The position numbers and the translations under genes are program-made. Of a stretch of 45,781 nt of DNA, positions 25,155 to 32,127 are shown in pieces; the stretch's first letter is position 1, and every line of letters starts with the position of its first letter. Source of the stretch: Oscillospiraceae bacterium (GTDB taxonomy: Bacteria; Bacillota; Clostridia; Oscillospirales; Oscillospiraceae); contig SVLH01000015.1 of the NCBI GenBank assembly GCA_015068025.1, forward strand, positions 1 through 45,781, given 5' to 3'. A model generated the notes under the pieces. That model saw only the letters and a list, made by a program, of their open reading frames with translations. It did not search any database and was not told the origin of the DNA.

Positions 25155-26435
25155 TCAACTAGATATAGTTTCCTGTTCCGGCAGCGTGTACCACTGCTTT
25201 TCGCGGTGCAGCCGCCCCTCCTTCACCATGGTCTGCAGGATCCAGCCGCACTGCTGCGGCGCGATGCGGAGAAGTGCCGCCAGATCCTGCCGGTAGGCGC
25301 CGCCCTCCCTTTCCAGGTAGGCGCGGATCAAATCATACTGCTCCTCCGGCGGCACAACGGTGCCCGCGGGATAATACTCCGCGCCGATGCGCACCAGCTT
25401 CCCCTGCTCCGTCAGGCGGCGCAGGCGGCGGTATACCGTTGTCTTTCCCTCGTGCAGCAGTTCCATGGCTTCGTTCCGGTTCACGTGTCCTGTGCGGGCG
25501 GCATACGCAAGGATTGCCGCGCCGCCCTCGCTGCGCTGCTCCTCCCGTTTCAGGTCGCGGAGTTTGATGCGCTCCATTCCGCCCCGGATCAGCGCCATCC
25601 GCACAACGCGGGAGAGGTAGCTGACATCAAAAGGTGTCTGCGCATTCCGGCTCAGCAGGATCTGCGGCGGAGCGTCGGGACGCCGCCGGTCATACGCCTG
25701 CCGCAGAAGCACCCGCATCGTATCGTCCACGGCTTCCTGACGGTCGGACAGGCGGATCACGCCCGCCGTCCAGTCCACCTGCCGCCATTCCAGCGCCACC
25801 AGTTCTTCCAGTTCCAGACCCAATTTCCACGCCAGCCAGATGGCAAGACCCGCCGGTGCGCCCGTCGTGCAGGCCAGCGCCTCCAATTCCACCGCTTCCA
25901 CCCGCGCGTGCTGTTTTCTCTCCGCCGCAGCGGCGGCATCCGGACAGACGCAGGGCAGGTACGTGCTGTTCAGCGTGGCCAGCGTCAGTCCGCTGATGCG
26001 CGCCACCCATGCGCTGTCATGCAGCGTCAGCTGCCGGAGAACGAAGTCCTCCCGCAGGTCTTTCAGCGTGATGTCTTTCAGCGCAGCCTCCGTGCCCAGC
26101 GCTGCCTGTGCGGTTTTGGATATGTAAACGCGGTGCATATGCGCACGCCGGCGATCCGAGATCACCACGTATTCGGACACCCTGTGAAACTGCCGTCCCT
26201 GCCGCATCTGCAAACATCTTACTGTGTCTGCATCCAGCGGAACTCTGCGGTCAGAAAGGCGAAGCGCTCCCGTTTCAAAGGAAATGTCGTTCCATTTCAG
26301 CCCGTGCATCTCATCCAGCGACAAGCCCATATTCCAGGCCAGCCGCAAAATCAATCCCGCGCAGGTGTCTTCGTTCCGCCCCAACAGGCGGCGCATCGCC
26401 TCCCCGTCGGGTCGGCGAAAACTCTTTTTCCCCAT
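25155..26435 (-). CDS. Protein with two degenerate tyrosine-recombinase folds and a C-terminal winged-helix region
   Basis: 426 residues. Two repeats have the look of the catalytic domain of tyrosine recombinases: LILRLAWNMGLSLDEMHGLKWNDIS with LKDLRED, and LAIWLAWKLGLELEELVALEWRQVD with LRDLKRE. In active enzymes the first block carries the catalytic Arg (GLR) and the second an HxLRH box; here Arg is Ser in one copy and Glu in the other, and the box His residues are Lys/Glu and Arg/Arg. No active-site Tyr context is evident. The C-terminal ~110 residues (RNEAMELLHEGKTTVYRRLRRLTEQGKLVRIG) look like one or two winged helices. So it is probably a DNA-binding regulator, not an integrase. ATG 26435 has AGGAGGT 9 nt upstream. 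Confidence 0.7.
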   Translation of the reverse strand: MGKKSFRRPDGEAMRRLLGRNEDTCAGLILRLAWNMGLSLDEMHGLKWNDISFETGALRLSDRRVPLDADTVRCLQMRQGRQFHRVSEYVVISDRRRAHMHRVYISKTAQAALGTEAALKDITLKDLREDFVLRQLTLHDSAWVARISGLTLATLNSTYLPCVCPDAAAAAERKQHARVEAVELEALACTTGAPAGLAIWLAWKLGLELEELVALEWRQVDWTAGVIRLSDRQEAVDDTMRVLLRQAYDRRRPDAPPQILLSRNAQTPFDVSYLSRVVRMALIRGGMERIKLRDLKREEQRSEGGAAILAYAARTGHVNRNEAMELLHEGKTTVYRRLRRLTEQGKLVRIGAEYYPAGTVVPPEEQYDLIRAYLEREGGAYRQDLAALLRIAPQQCGWILQTMVKEGRLHREKQWYTLPEQETISS

Positions 26436-26490
26436 GTCAGTTCCACCTCCTGGCTCCGCCCGCCAACAGTGCGGCCGCTTCTTTTCTTCC

Positions 26491-26519
26491 TTTTTACCAC
26501 AAATTTTCCGTTTTCGCAA
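26491..26519 (-). promoter_or_regulatory. Possible promoter of the pseudo-recombinase gene
   Basis: Minus strand TTGCGA (26519-26514), 17-bp spacer, TAAAAA (26496-26491). Both boxes are imperfect. Confidence 0.4.
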
Positions 26520-26527
26520 CGCGCAAC

Positions 26528-26564
26528 AAAAAAAGACTCCGGACCGGAGTCCGGAGTCTTTTTA
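26528..26564 (-). terminator. Terminator of the smaller SLH gene
   Basis: Perfect stem GACTCCGGA/TCCGGAGTC flanked by A-run and T-run (works in both directions), 13 nt past the stop at 26577. Confidence 0.9.
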
Positions 26565-26576
26565 TTCATTGGAGAA

Positions 26577-27398
26577 TTACTCCAGGATGAAAGCGACCTG
26601 CTCGTCGTTCAGGAACCAGCCGGTGCCTTCGCGATCCAGGAAGTCGGTAGCCTTGGCATCCTTCTTCAGACCGGGCATGCTCTTCTCGCACAGCTGCATG
26701 ATCTCGTCAGCAGCAGCGCCGGCGGTGATGTCATAGTGAGCAGCCTTGGTGCCGGCAACGGGAGTAGCCTTGCCGTCAGCATAGGTAACAACAGCGCTGG
26801 TCAGAGCGTTCATCATGATCTGAGCGCACTCGTCACGCTGAAGTGCCCACCACTCTTCCTGCTCGCGGTCAGCGCTGTCAGCACGGAAATCGGCAATGCC
26901 ATCCATCAGGCCAGCGGCCTTGGCGTCGGTGCGGACTTCCCACTGCCAGTTGGCGCCGGTGTAGTCCTTCTTGTAGCCCAGGACGCCCAGAGCCATCTTC
27001 AGCATGCCGGCAGCAGAGATCAGATCGCCGGGCTTGAAGGTGCCGTCTTCATAACCGCTGATCAGGCCCTGCTCTGCCAGATAGTTGACAAAGGGAGCAT
27101 AGCGATAGTCGGGGGTAACATCCTTGAAGACAGTCTTGCCGGTGGGCAGCTTGGCAGCCTTATCAGCGCCGAGCATGCAATAAACCAGGCACTTGGCAGC
27201 GAAACCGCGGCTCATCTGGTTCTGAGGAGCGTAGGTACCGTCTTCAAAACCGGGGTGGATGTTCAGGCCGTGCAGCAGCTCAGCAGCTTCGAGATACTCG
27301 ATGTTTGCGCTGTCGGAGAAAGATGCAGCGCCGGCGCTGATAGTGACCACAGACATGGCCATAACCAGAACCAGGACCAGAGAAAGGAACTTCTTCAT
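26577..27398 (-). CDS. Small SLH-domain surface protein
   Basis: 273 residues, essentially a signal peptide (MKKFLSLVLVLVMAMSVVTISAGA) plus three SLH-like repeats (YLEAAELLHGLNIHPGFEDGTYAP, VTPDYRYAPFVNYLAEQGLISGYEDGTFKPGD, and a third with RDECAQIMMNAL) and a short acidic tail. It lacks the large C-terminal part of the S-layer-like paralogue at 22301-24763. Possibly a minor wall protein or one that competes for the same wall polymer. TAGGAGG lies 10 nt before the ATG. It has the same kind of leader RNA and upstream element as its paralogue. Confidence 0.87.
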   Translation of the reverse strand: MKKFLSLVLVLVMAMSVVTISAGAASFSDSANIEYLEAAELLHGLNIHPGFEDGTYAPQNQMSRGFAAKCLVYCMLGADKAAKLPTGKTVFKDVTPDYRYAPFVNYLAEQGLISGYEDGTFKPGDLISAAGMLKMALGVLGYKKDYTGANWQWEVRTDAKAAGLMDGIADFRADSADREQEEWWALQRDECAQIMMNALTSAVVTYADGKATPVAGTKAAHYDITAGAAADEIMQLCEKSMPGLKKDAKATDFLDREGTGWFLNDEQVAFILE

Positions 27399-27421
27399 AC
27401 TTGGGGATCCTCCTAAAAAGT

Positions 27422-27624
27422 ATTTGCAGCATCAGCGTGTCCATCTTCACCCGCTCCGGGATTCGTGTCGGGGCTAGCCTGCCCGGAAACGATTTTGCTT
27501 CGCAAAACCACTTCCGCGCTCCCGCCCCACCTCTTCCGGATCGAGCCGGAAAAGCCGGCACAGGAACGGTCGACCTACACCAGTCCCGGTATCAGGATCG
27601 GGCTTTCACGCCTAGTCTGCAGAT
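27422..27624 (-). ncRNA. Structured 5' leader RNA of the small SLH gene (candidate riboswitch, copy 2)
   Basis: About 203 nt closed by ATCTGCAG (27624-27617) pairing with CTGCAAAT (27429-27422), with one mismatch. The pairing partners differ from copy 1 but complementarity is kept, which supports a real helix. A hairpin CCCG..CGGG replaces a differing one in copy 1, and the hairpin GGTTTTGCGAAGCAAAAT is longer than its copy-1 match. The blocks GACTGGTGTAGG, GGGCAGGCTAGCCCCGAC and CACGAATCCCGGA are unchanged. Ends about 8 nt before TAGGAGG. Confidence 0.6.
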
Positions 27625-27678
27625 CTAATTTATCAGAAAATATCCCCAGCCGCAATATGTTTCCATTCTTTTTTCTTC

Positions 27679-27740
27679 ACTCGTAACACGCCTGAAAATA
27701 GTATCATCTAATAGCACTTAATGGTAAATATTTTGTTACA
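27679..27740 (-). promoter_or_regulatory. Shared upstream element and promoter of the SLH genes (copy 2)
   Basis: Minus strand TGTAACAAAATATTTACC (27740-27723), then 35 bp, then GTTACGAGT (27687-27679). TTTACC could act as a -35 with GATACT 17 bp downstream as -10. The element pair matches the copy at 25037-25097. Confidence 0.5.
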
Positions 27741-27882
27741 TTTAGCAATCTAAAATCGCGCCGCACCTTCTCACGCGCCTCTTTCGCCCCGGTGCAGACC
27801 GGTTAGAGACCGTTTGGGGGAGCCGTTATCCACGTACAAAAAGGCGTGTGGCGCAAATGCAGCCACGTCCGCCGTTCAAAGC
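27741..27882. other. Intergenic stretch with no recognised feature
   Basis: I see no convincing gene, hairpin or repeat here between the SLH upstream element and the tRNA-Val terminator. Confidence 0.5.
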
Positions 27883-27911
27883 AAAAACCCCAAAGCCTTT
27901 CGGCTTTGGGG
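27883..27911 (-). terminator. Terminator of tRNA-Val
   Basis: Perfect stem CCCCAAAGCC/GGCTTTGGGG, GAAA loop and TTTTT tail on the minus strand. Confidence 0.9.
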
Positions 27912-27915
27912 TTCA

Positions 27916-27992
27916 TGGTGGACGATACAGGACTCGAACCTGTGACCCCCTGCACGTCAAGCAGGTGCTCTAGCCAGCTGAGCTAATCGTCC
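27916..27992 (-). tRNA. tRNA-Val (anticodon GAC)
   Basis: 77 nt with complete cloverleaf: acceptor GGACGAT/ATCGTCC, D arm AGCTCAGCTGGCTAGAGC, anticodon stem CCTGC/GCAGG with loop TTGACGT (anticodon GAC), T-arm with GGTTCGAGTCC, discriminator A and encoded CCA. Confidence 0.96.
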
Positions 27993-28008
27993 GAAGCGGA
28001 ACGAAGTT

Positions 28009-28037
28009 AGAATACACGAGTCCATACCGTTTGTCAA
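28009..28037 (-). promoter_or_regulatory. Promoter of tRNA-Val
   Basis: Minus strand TTGACA (28037-28032), 17-bp spacer, TATTCT (28014-28009), 17 bp upstream of the tRNA. Confidence 0.75.
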
Positions 28038-28045
28038 CACATTTC

Positions 28046-28074
28046 TTGCAAAATTTTATTTTTTTTGTTATACT
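28046..28074 (+). promoter_or_regulatory. Promoter of the SDR gene
   Basis: -35 TTGCAA (28046-28051), 17-bp spacer, -10 TATACT (28069-28074), 30 bp before the start codon. Confidence 0.7.
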
Positions 28075-28103
28075 GCTCCCATCACTCCTCAGGAGGCCTC
28101 TCT

Positions 28104-28838
28104 ATGAAACAGGTCGCTCTGGTCACCGGTTCTTCCCGCGGTATTGGCCGCGCCATCGCCGCCGCGCTGGCACGGGAAGGCTGGGCCGTATGCATCAACT
28201 ATATCGAACAAAAGGACGCGGCGGAGCAGCTGGTTCGGCAACTGCAAAGCGAAGGACACACAGCAATGGCCGTTCAGGCCGACGTTGCCGACCGCGAAGC
28301 CGTGAATGCCATGGTTCGCGCCGCAGAGGCAACCCTCGGTCCCATCGAACTGCTGGTCAACAACGCAGGCGTGGCGGGTCAGGGTCTGTTTCAGGACGAG
28401 ACCGACGAACAATGGGATCGCTGCATGGGCGTCAATCTGCGCGGCGCCCACAATGCCATTCAGGCCGCCCTGCCCCACATGCTCCACGAAAAGCGGGGCT
28501 GCATCGTGAACATTTCCTCCATGTGGGGTCTGCGGGGCGCCAGCTGTGAGGTCACCTACTCCTGTACCAAGGCGGCGCTCATCGCCCTGACCCGTTCCCT
28601 TGCGCTGGAGCTTGCCCCTTCTCACATCCGCGTAAACTGCGTAGCGCCCGGCGTCATTCATACCGACATGGTGAAAGGGCTGGGACAGAACACTCTGGAC
28701 GCACTCACGGAGCAAACGCCGCTGGGCCGTCTGGGCACGCCCGAGGACATCGCCCATGCCGTGGCGTTTTTTGCCTCGGAGAAGGCCTCCTTCATCACCG
28801 GTCAGGTGCTGACGGTGGACGGCGGCTTTATTGTGTGA
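28104..28838 (+). CDS. Short-chain dehydrogenase/reductase, FabG-like
   Basis: 244 residues with a classical SDR fold: cofactor motif TGSSRGIG (residues 8-15), NNAGVAG, catalytic Ser in NISSMWG and Tyr-x-x-x-Lys in YSCTKAAL, and a C-terminal ITGQVLTVDGGFIV. It is an NAD(P)H-dependent oxidoreductase, closest in look to 3-oxoacyl-ACP reductases, but no fatty-acid genes are nearby, so the substrate is uncertain. ATG 28104 has AGGAGG 7 nt upstream; the longer frame from 28065 overlaps the promoter. Confidence 0.92.
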   Translation: MKQVALVTGSSRGIGRAIAAALAREGWAVCINYIEQKDAAEQLVRQLQSEGHTAMAVQADVADREAVNAMVRAAEATLGPIELLVNNAGVAGQGLFQDETDEQWDRCMGVNLRGAHNAIQAALPHMLHEKRGCIVNISSMWGLRGASCEVTYSCTKAALIALTRSLALELAPSHIRVNCVAPGVIHTDMVKGLGQNTLDALTEQTPLGRLGTPEDIAHAVAFFASEKASFITGQVLTVDGGFIV

Positions 28839-29082
28839 TTTGACACCGCTCCCTAGGATTGCGACGAGGGGCTGCACCACATAGTATTCTTATTGCTCCG
28901 ATGGGACACCAAAAAGCGAACCGGGATATGCGTTTGATAGTGACAAAAGATCCCTCCGATCAGCGTTTCCGATTGGTCTCCTGCGAATAAACCCTTGAAT
29001 ATAACGCCAGCAGAAATTGCATCGGCACAACCCACTATGCTGTTGGCGGAAATATAATTTCTTGATTTGCGAGGTATTCGAT
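28839..29082. other. Intergenic region upstream of the TPR lipoprotein gene
   Basis: 244 bp without a convincing gene. A TATAAT hexamer about 30 bp before the GTG start at 29083 is the probable -10 box of the lipoprotein gene; no good -35 was seen. A minus-strand frame here is discussed as rejected. Confidence 0.45.
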
Positions 29083-30006
29083 GTGAAGAAATGTCTAATT
29101 GTTGTCTTGAGTCTGCTTCTCCTTTTGACAGCTTGCGGCAAGAAGCAAACCGCACCCACGTGGCAGGAGCAGTATGATCTGGGTGTGCGTTACCTGTCCG
29201 AGGGCAAGTACGAGGAGGCCATTATCGCCTTCGAGGCCGCTATTGAGATCGACCCCAAGCGGAAAGAGGCGTACACCAGTCTGGCAGAAGTCTATACCGC
29301 ACAGGGCGACACCGCCAAGGCGGAAGAAGTCCTCGTCCAGATGCGAAAAACTTTGGAGATCACCGAGGAGCGCATCGACAATGAAGACGGCAGCTATTCC
29401 ATTGCGGAATACAATGCTGAAGGCAAGAAGGCAAAGACAACCTATTATAACGCCGACGGCTCGGTGGAAGATTACTACATTTGTGAATACGCTGCCAATG
29501 GCAATCGAGTGAAGCTTACCTGGTACAACGCCGACGGCTCGGTGCGGTCTGTGACTGAATACGACGCCAATGGTAATATGGTGAAGTCTACCTATTATAG
29601 TGCCGATGGTTCAAAGCATGTTAGCGAATACGACGCCAATGACAATAAGGTGAAAGAGACCATGTACAACGCCGACGGCTCGGTGGATTATTACTGGACT
29701 TCTGAATACGACGCCAATGGCAATAAGGTAAAGGAGACCCAGTACAACGCCGACGGCTCGGTGGATCACTATGAGACCTATGAATATGCAGGAAATCAGG
29801 TGGAGGTTTCTTTTGTATGGAGGGAGGAGACAGTTTCCTGGTCTACGAATTATACGATGGCCTCGCCCGATCATAAAGCAAAAATTTGGGGATGGGGTCG
29901 TAGCGGAGATAGCGTGCGGTATATTAAAATTCGTGAAACGGATTCGTCGGGGAACGAAATTGCAGTGACGAAATTTGACAACAACGGAAACATAATTGAG
30001 GAATAG
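29083..30006 (+). CDS. TPR lipoprotein with YD/RHS-like repeat domain
   Basis: 307 residues with a GTG start (GAGGT 7 nt upstream). Lipobox LLTAC after a short signal peptide makes it a likely membrane-anchored surface lipoprotein. Residues ~25-95 form two TPR units (WQEQYDLGVRYLSEGKYEEAIIAFEAAIEIDP; AYTSLAEVYTAQGDTAKAEEVL). Residues ~110-235 hold about six tandem units alternating YNADGSV and EYDANGNKVK, similar to YD/RHS-type repeats. The tail ends KFDNNGNIIEE. The DNA repeats contain the recurring block AACGCCGACGGCTCGGTG. A further out-of-frame repeat remnant follows the stop. Partner unknown. Confidence 0.85.
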   Translation: MKKCLIVVLSLLLLLTACGKKQTAPTWQEQYDLGVRYLSEGKYEEAIIAFEAAIEIDPKRKEAYTSLAEVYTAQGDTAKAEEVLVQMRKTLEITEERIDNEDGSYSIAEYNAEGKKAKTTYYNADGSVEDYYICEYAANGNRVKLTWYNADGSVRSVTEYDANGNMVKSTYYSADGSKHVSEYDANDNKVKETMYNADGSVDYYWTSEYDANGNKVKETQYNADGSVDHYETYEYAGNQVEVSFVWREETVSWSTNYTMASPDHKAKIWGWGRSGDSVRYIKIRETDSSGNEIAVTKFDNNGNIIEE

Positions 30007-30062
30007 TGAAGCAGAGCAGTTACAACCCCGACGGCTCGGTGCGTTCTGTTACCGAGTACTGA
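30006..30062 (+). pseudogene. Out-of-frame remnant of a YD-like repeat after the lipoprotein stop
   Basis: Directly after the TAG stop, a different frame reads VKQSSYNPDGSVRSVTEY and then stops (TGA 30060-30062). This matches the repeat units within the gene (YNADGSVRSVTEY), showing that the ancestral gene continued and was cut short by a frameshift or a recombination between repeats. Confidence 0.7.
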
Positions 30063-30130
30063 TGTTCTGCTGCCGGAAAGGAAAATACAAATTCTCCTTG
30101 GCAGAAACCAAATTACATAATGTACTGCGG

Positions 30131-30168
30131 CAAAAAACCGAGCGGGCAAATGCCCGCTCGGTTTTTTT
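30131..30168. terminator. Bidirectional terminator between lipoprotein and repressor genes
   Basis: Perfect 10-bp stem CCGAGCGGGC/GCCCGCTCGG with AAAT loop, A-run on the left and T7 on the right, so it can serve both convergent genes. Confidence 0.92.
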
Positions 30169-30916
30169 ACTTTCCGACTACCGGCAGCGTATGCAGGATC
30201 ACTCTGCCAAAGCACACCAGCGACCGGCTGCTGCCCGGCAGCAGTACCACGTCCGCGTCGGCTCTGGCGCGGTTGAGTGAAAGCAGATACACGATCCCCG
30301 CCGGGTCTTTGTAATACTGCTTGCAAACCATCTCCCCGTCCACGCAGAAGATGCCCACGTCACCTGCCCGCAGAGGATCGTGATTCACATAGACTACCGA
30401 TTCGTCGGCGATATACGGCGCCATGGAATCGCCCTGAATGCGAACGGCCAGTTCCGCCGTCTGCGGCACCTCGTCTGTAACGGTGATATAATCGAAATCC
30501 TCTCCGAACACCGGCGAGGCATAGCCCGCCGCCGCAGGGCTGCAATACAGCGGGATCACTCGCAGCTCCTGCTCGACTCTGCCGCTTTCCAGATCATCAC
30601 GGTAGGCGCACATTGCCTCCACCACCGCACGCACGCTCTCCCGCCCCATAGGGGAAAGCCCGCGATACCGTTCCAGCAGCTGCCGCTCACTTCGGGTCAG
30701 CACCTTGTCGCCGCCGCGAAAACTGTCCTGAAACAGGGTGTTGGGGTCTGTTTCCAGGCAGTCAAACAGTTTGAGTATCACATCTTTCTGCGGAAAGCTG
30801 AGTTCGTTTTCATAGTTACTGACGGCGGACGCGGAAATTCCCAGCCGCTCCGCCAGCTCGCCGCGGGAAAGGTCCAATTCCTCCCGCCGCCTTTTAATCC
30901 GTTCTCCAAAACTCAT
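30167..30916 (-). CDS. LexA/CI-like repressor: XRE HTH plus S24 autoprotease domain
   Basis: 249 residues. The N-terminal helix-turn-helix (IKRRREELDLSRGELAERLGISASAVSNYENELSFP) binds DNA. The C-terminal S24/LexA peptidase domain has the Ala-Gly cleavage site region (PAAAGYASP), catalytic Ser in QGDSMAPYI and Lys in MVCKQYYK. Such proteins self-cleave when RecA is activated or act as prophage-type repressors; no phage genes are near. AGGAG is 5-6 nt before the ATG. Its promoter region carries a phased operator array (30965-31070), supporting autoregulation. Confidence 0.9.
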   Translation of the reverse strand: MSFGERIKRRREELDLSRGELAERLGISASAVSNYENELSFPQKDVILKLFDCLETDPNTLFQDSFRGGDKVLTRSERQLLERYRGLSPMGRESVRAVVEAMCAYRDDLESGRVEQELRVIPLYCSPAAAGYASPVFGEDFDYITVTDEVPQTAELAVRIQGDSMAPYIADESVVYVNHDPLRAGDVGIFCVDGEMVCKQYYKDPAGIVYLLSLNRARADADVVLLPGSSRSLVCFGRVILHTLPVVGK

Positions 30917-30957
30917 AGAATCTCCTCCCGCGAGCCGTTTCGACCTTCTTCGACACC

Positions 30958-30986
30958 ATCATACTGTAAATTCTTGTGCCTGTCAA
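30958..30986 (-). promoter_or_regulatory. Promoter of the LexA-like repressor gene
   Basis: Minus strand TTGACA (30986-30981), 17-bp spacer, TATGAT (30963-30958). One operator half-site lies in the spacer. Confidence 0.75.
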
Positions 30987-31070
30987 TCTATTTTTACAAG
31001 AATCTTGTTAATTTACACTTGACATGGCAGGAATCTTGTGTTACTTTCTTTCCATGGACAAGATACTTGT
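30965..31070. promoter_or_regulatory. Phased array of ACAAG-nnn-CTTGT operators
   Basis: Perfect 13-bp palindromes at 30996-31008 (centre AAT) and 31058-31070 (centre ATA), a near match GCAGGAATCTTGT at 31027-31039, and a right half-site in 30965-30977. Starts are exactly 31 bp apart (30965, 30996, 31027, 31058), about three helical turns, so dimers would line up on one DNA face. Confidence 0.75.
31019..31047 (+). promoter_or_regulatory. Divergent promoter without an evident gene
   Basis: TTGACA (31019-31024), 17-bp spacer holding the third operator, TACTTT (31042-31047). It reads away from the repressor gene, but no convincing plus-strand gene follows before the antisense gene at 31181. Confidence 0.5.
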
Positions 31071-31103
31071 GAATTCGTCAGGCGGGTGCTGTTTTCTGCC
31101 CAA

Positions 31104-31145
31104 ACGCAAAACATACCACGCCGCGGCAAACGCGGACATGGTATG
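31104..31145 (-). terminator. Terminator of the single-TM protein gene
   Basis: Long imperfect stem starting CATACCA and closing TGGTATG, with TTTTGCGTTT downstream on the minus strand, 35 nt past the stop at 31181. Confidence 0.75.
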
Positions 31146-31180
31146 CTGCATGCTTGTATAAAACAGGCCGTGGAACGCGC

Positions 31181-31918
31181 TTATTGCAGCGCGTATTCCA
31201 GAAAGGCCGCGGCATTGGCCGGACGGGGCACGTTGATCGCCAGACCGATGACAAGATCCTCGCAATAGAAACCGTAGGCCTCACGCAGAGCGCTGTCCGC
31301 CGGAACGGAAATGCCAAAGGGAACGGGGTTTTTCATCGTTTCCGGTTCTGTCGGCTCCGGCAGGGCATACACGGCGTCGATATCCGTGTTCTGGGCGATC
31401 TCCTCATACAGGGTCCGATCCATATACAGCAAATACGGTTCCCACGCAGCCATCTGTTCCGGGGTCGCCACCTGCGAAAGATCGCTGAAATATCCGCCGT
31501 AGGCGTATGTCATCATTGTGGTCATATCGCCGCCGAAGACATCCAGCTCGGCGCCGGCAAGACGGGCGGTAAAGATCTGGCCGTCGGTGTAGCTGGCTTC
31601 CGGCTCGCCGACCACGGAGTCGCTGTTGGCTTCCATATGGAATGCAAATTCGTTCAGGTCGATCCCCGCGAATTCCGCAAAGGCTTTCTCGTAGTCCTGT
31701 GCGACCACCTCGTTCTGTACCGCGTGCATAAAGAAGCCCTGCAGCGCCATTTCTTTTGCCGTGAGGTGCCTATAGGTCAGCACGCCGATACCCACCAGGA
31801 TCACTGCGGCCGCCGCGAAATAACCCCAATAATAGGTTTTCAAGTGATGCAGCTTCTCCCGCATTGGGCGGTCTTTCAGCTTTTCCCATTCCCGGCGCGC
31901 GCTTTCTTTTGCGGTCAT
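31181..31918 (-). CDS. Single-pass membrane protein of unknown function
   Basis: 245 residues. A charged N-terminal segment (MTAKESARREWEKLKDRPMREKLHHLKTYYW) is followed by one TM helix (GYFAAAAVILVGIGVLTY, about residues 33-50) and a ~190-residue extracytoplasmic part, acidic and soluble-looking, with no motif I recognise. The N-terminal layout is common in uncharacterised clostridial proteins. ATG 31918 has AAAGGAG 9 nt upstream; the extension to 31945 is not favoured. Monocistronic, with promoter and terminator. Confidence 0.75.
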   Translation of the reverse strand: MTAKESARREWEKLKDRPMREKLHHLKTYYWGYFAAAAVILVGIGVLTYRHLTAKEMALQGFFMHAVQNEVVAQDYEKAFAEFAGIDLNEFAFHMEANSDSVVGEPEASYTDGQIFTARLAGAELDVFGGDMTTMMTYAYGGYFSDLSQVATPEQMAAWEPYLLYMDRTLYEEIAQNTDIDAVYALPEPTEPETMKNPVPFGISVPADSALREAYGFYCEDLVIGLAINVPRPANAAAFLEYALQ

Positions 31919-31953
31919 AACAAAATTCTCCTTTTTCTCGGTCACTGTAACAC

Positions 31954-31982
31954 ATCTTAAATTCTCCCGCCGTCAATGTCAA
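31954..31982 (-). promoter_or_regulatory. Promoter of the single-TM protein gene
   Basis: Minus strand TTGACA (31982-31977), 17-bp spacer, TAAGAT (31959-31954). Confidence 0.75.
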
Positions 31983-31995
31983 ATGAACAAATTGT

Positions 31996-32030
31996 GAAAA
32001 AAACCGTCACACCTGACGGTGTAACGGTTT
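31996..32030 (-). terminator. Terminator of the tRNA-Thr/tRNA-Tyr transcript
   Basis: 13-bp stem with one mismatch (AAACCGTTACACC / GGTGTGACGGTTT) and T-run on the minus strand just after tRNA-Tyr. Confidence 0.85.
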
Positions 32031-32033
32031 TCT

Positions 32034-32118
32034 TGGTGGAGGAGGGTGGATTCGAACCACCGAAGTCGTAGACAACAGATTTACAGTCTGCCCCATTTGG
32101 CCGCTCTGGAACTCCTCC
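32034..32118 (-). tRNA. tRNA-Tyr (anticodon GTA)
   Basis: 85 nt with acceptor GGAGGAG/CTCCTCC, anticodon GTA in loop CTGTAAA, a long variable arm typical of bacterial tRNA-Tyr, T-arm GGTTCGAATCC, discriminator A and encoded CCA. Confidence 0.95.
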
Positions 32119-32127
32119 ATATGAAAT

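Noticed and set aside
25155-26435. Active integrase or insertion sequence between the SLH genes
   Set aside because: Catalytic residues are missing in both halves, and no inverted repeats, attachment sites or other mobile genes flank it.
28853-29155. 100-codon minus-strand frame in the gap before the TPR lipoprotein
   Set aside because: No ribosome site, overlaps the lipoprotein start and has no domain pattern; it could be a decayed fragment, but this cannot be supported.
31038-31268. Plus-strand 76-codon frame after the divergent repressor promoter
   Set aside because: Its start would lie in the -10 region, it runs through a terminator hairpin and then antisense to a supported gene.
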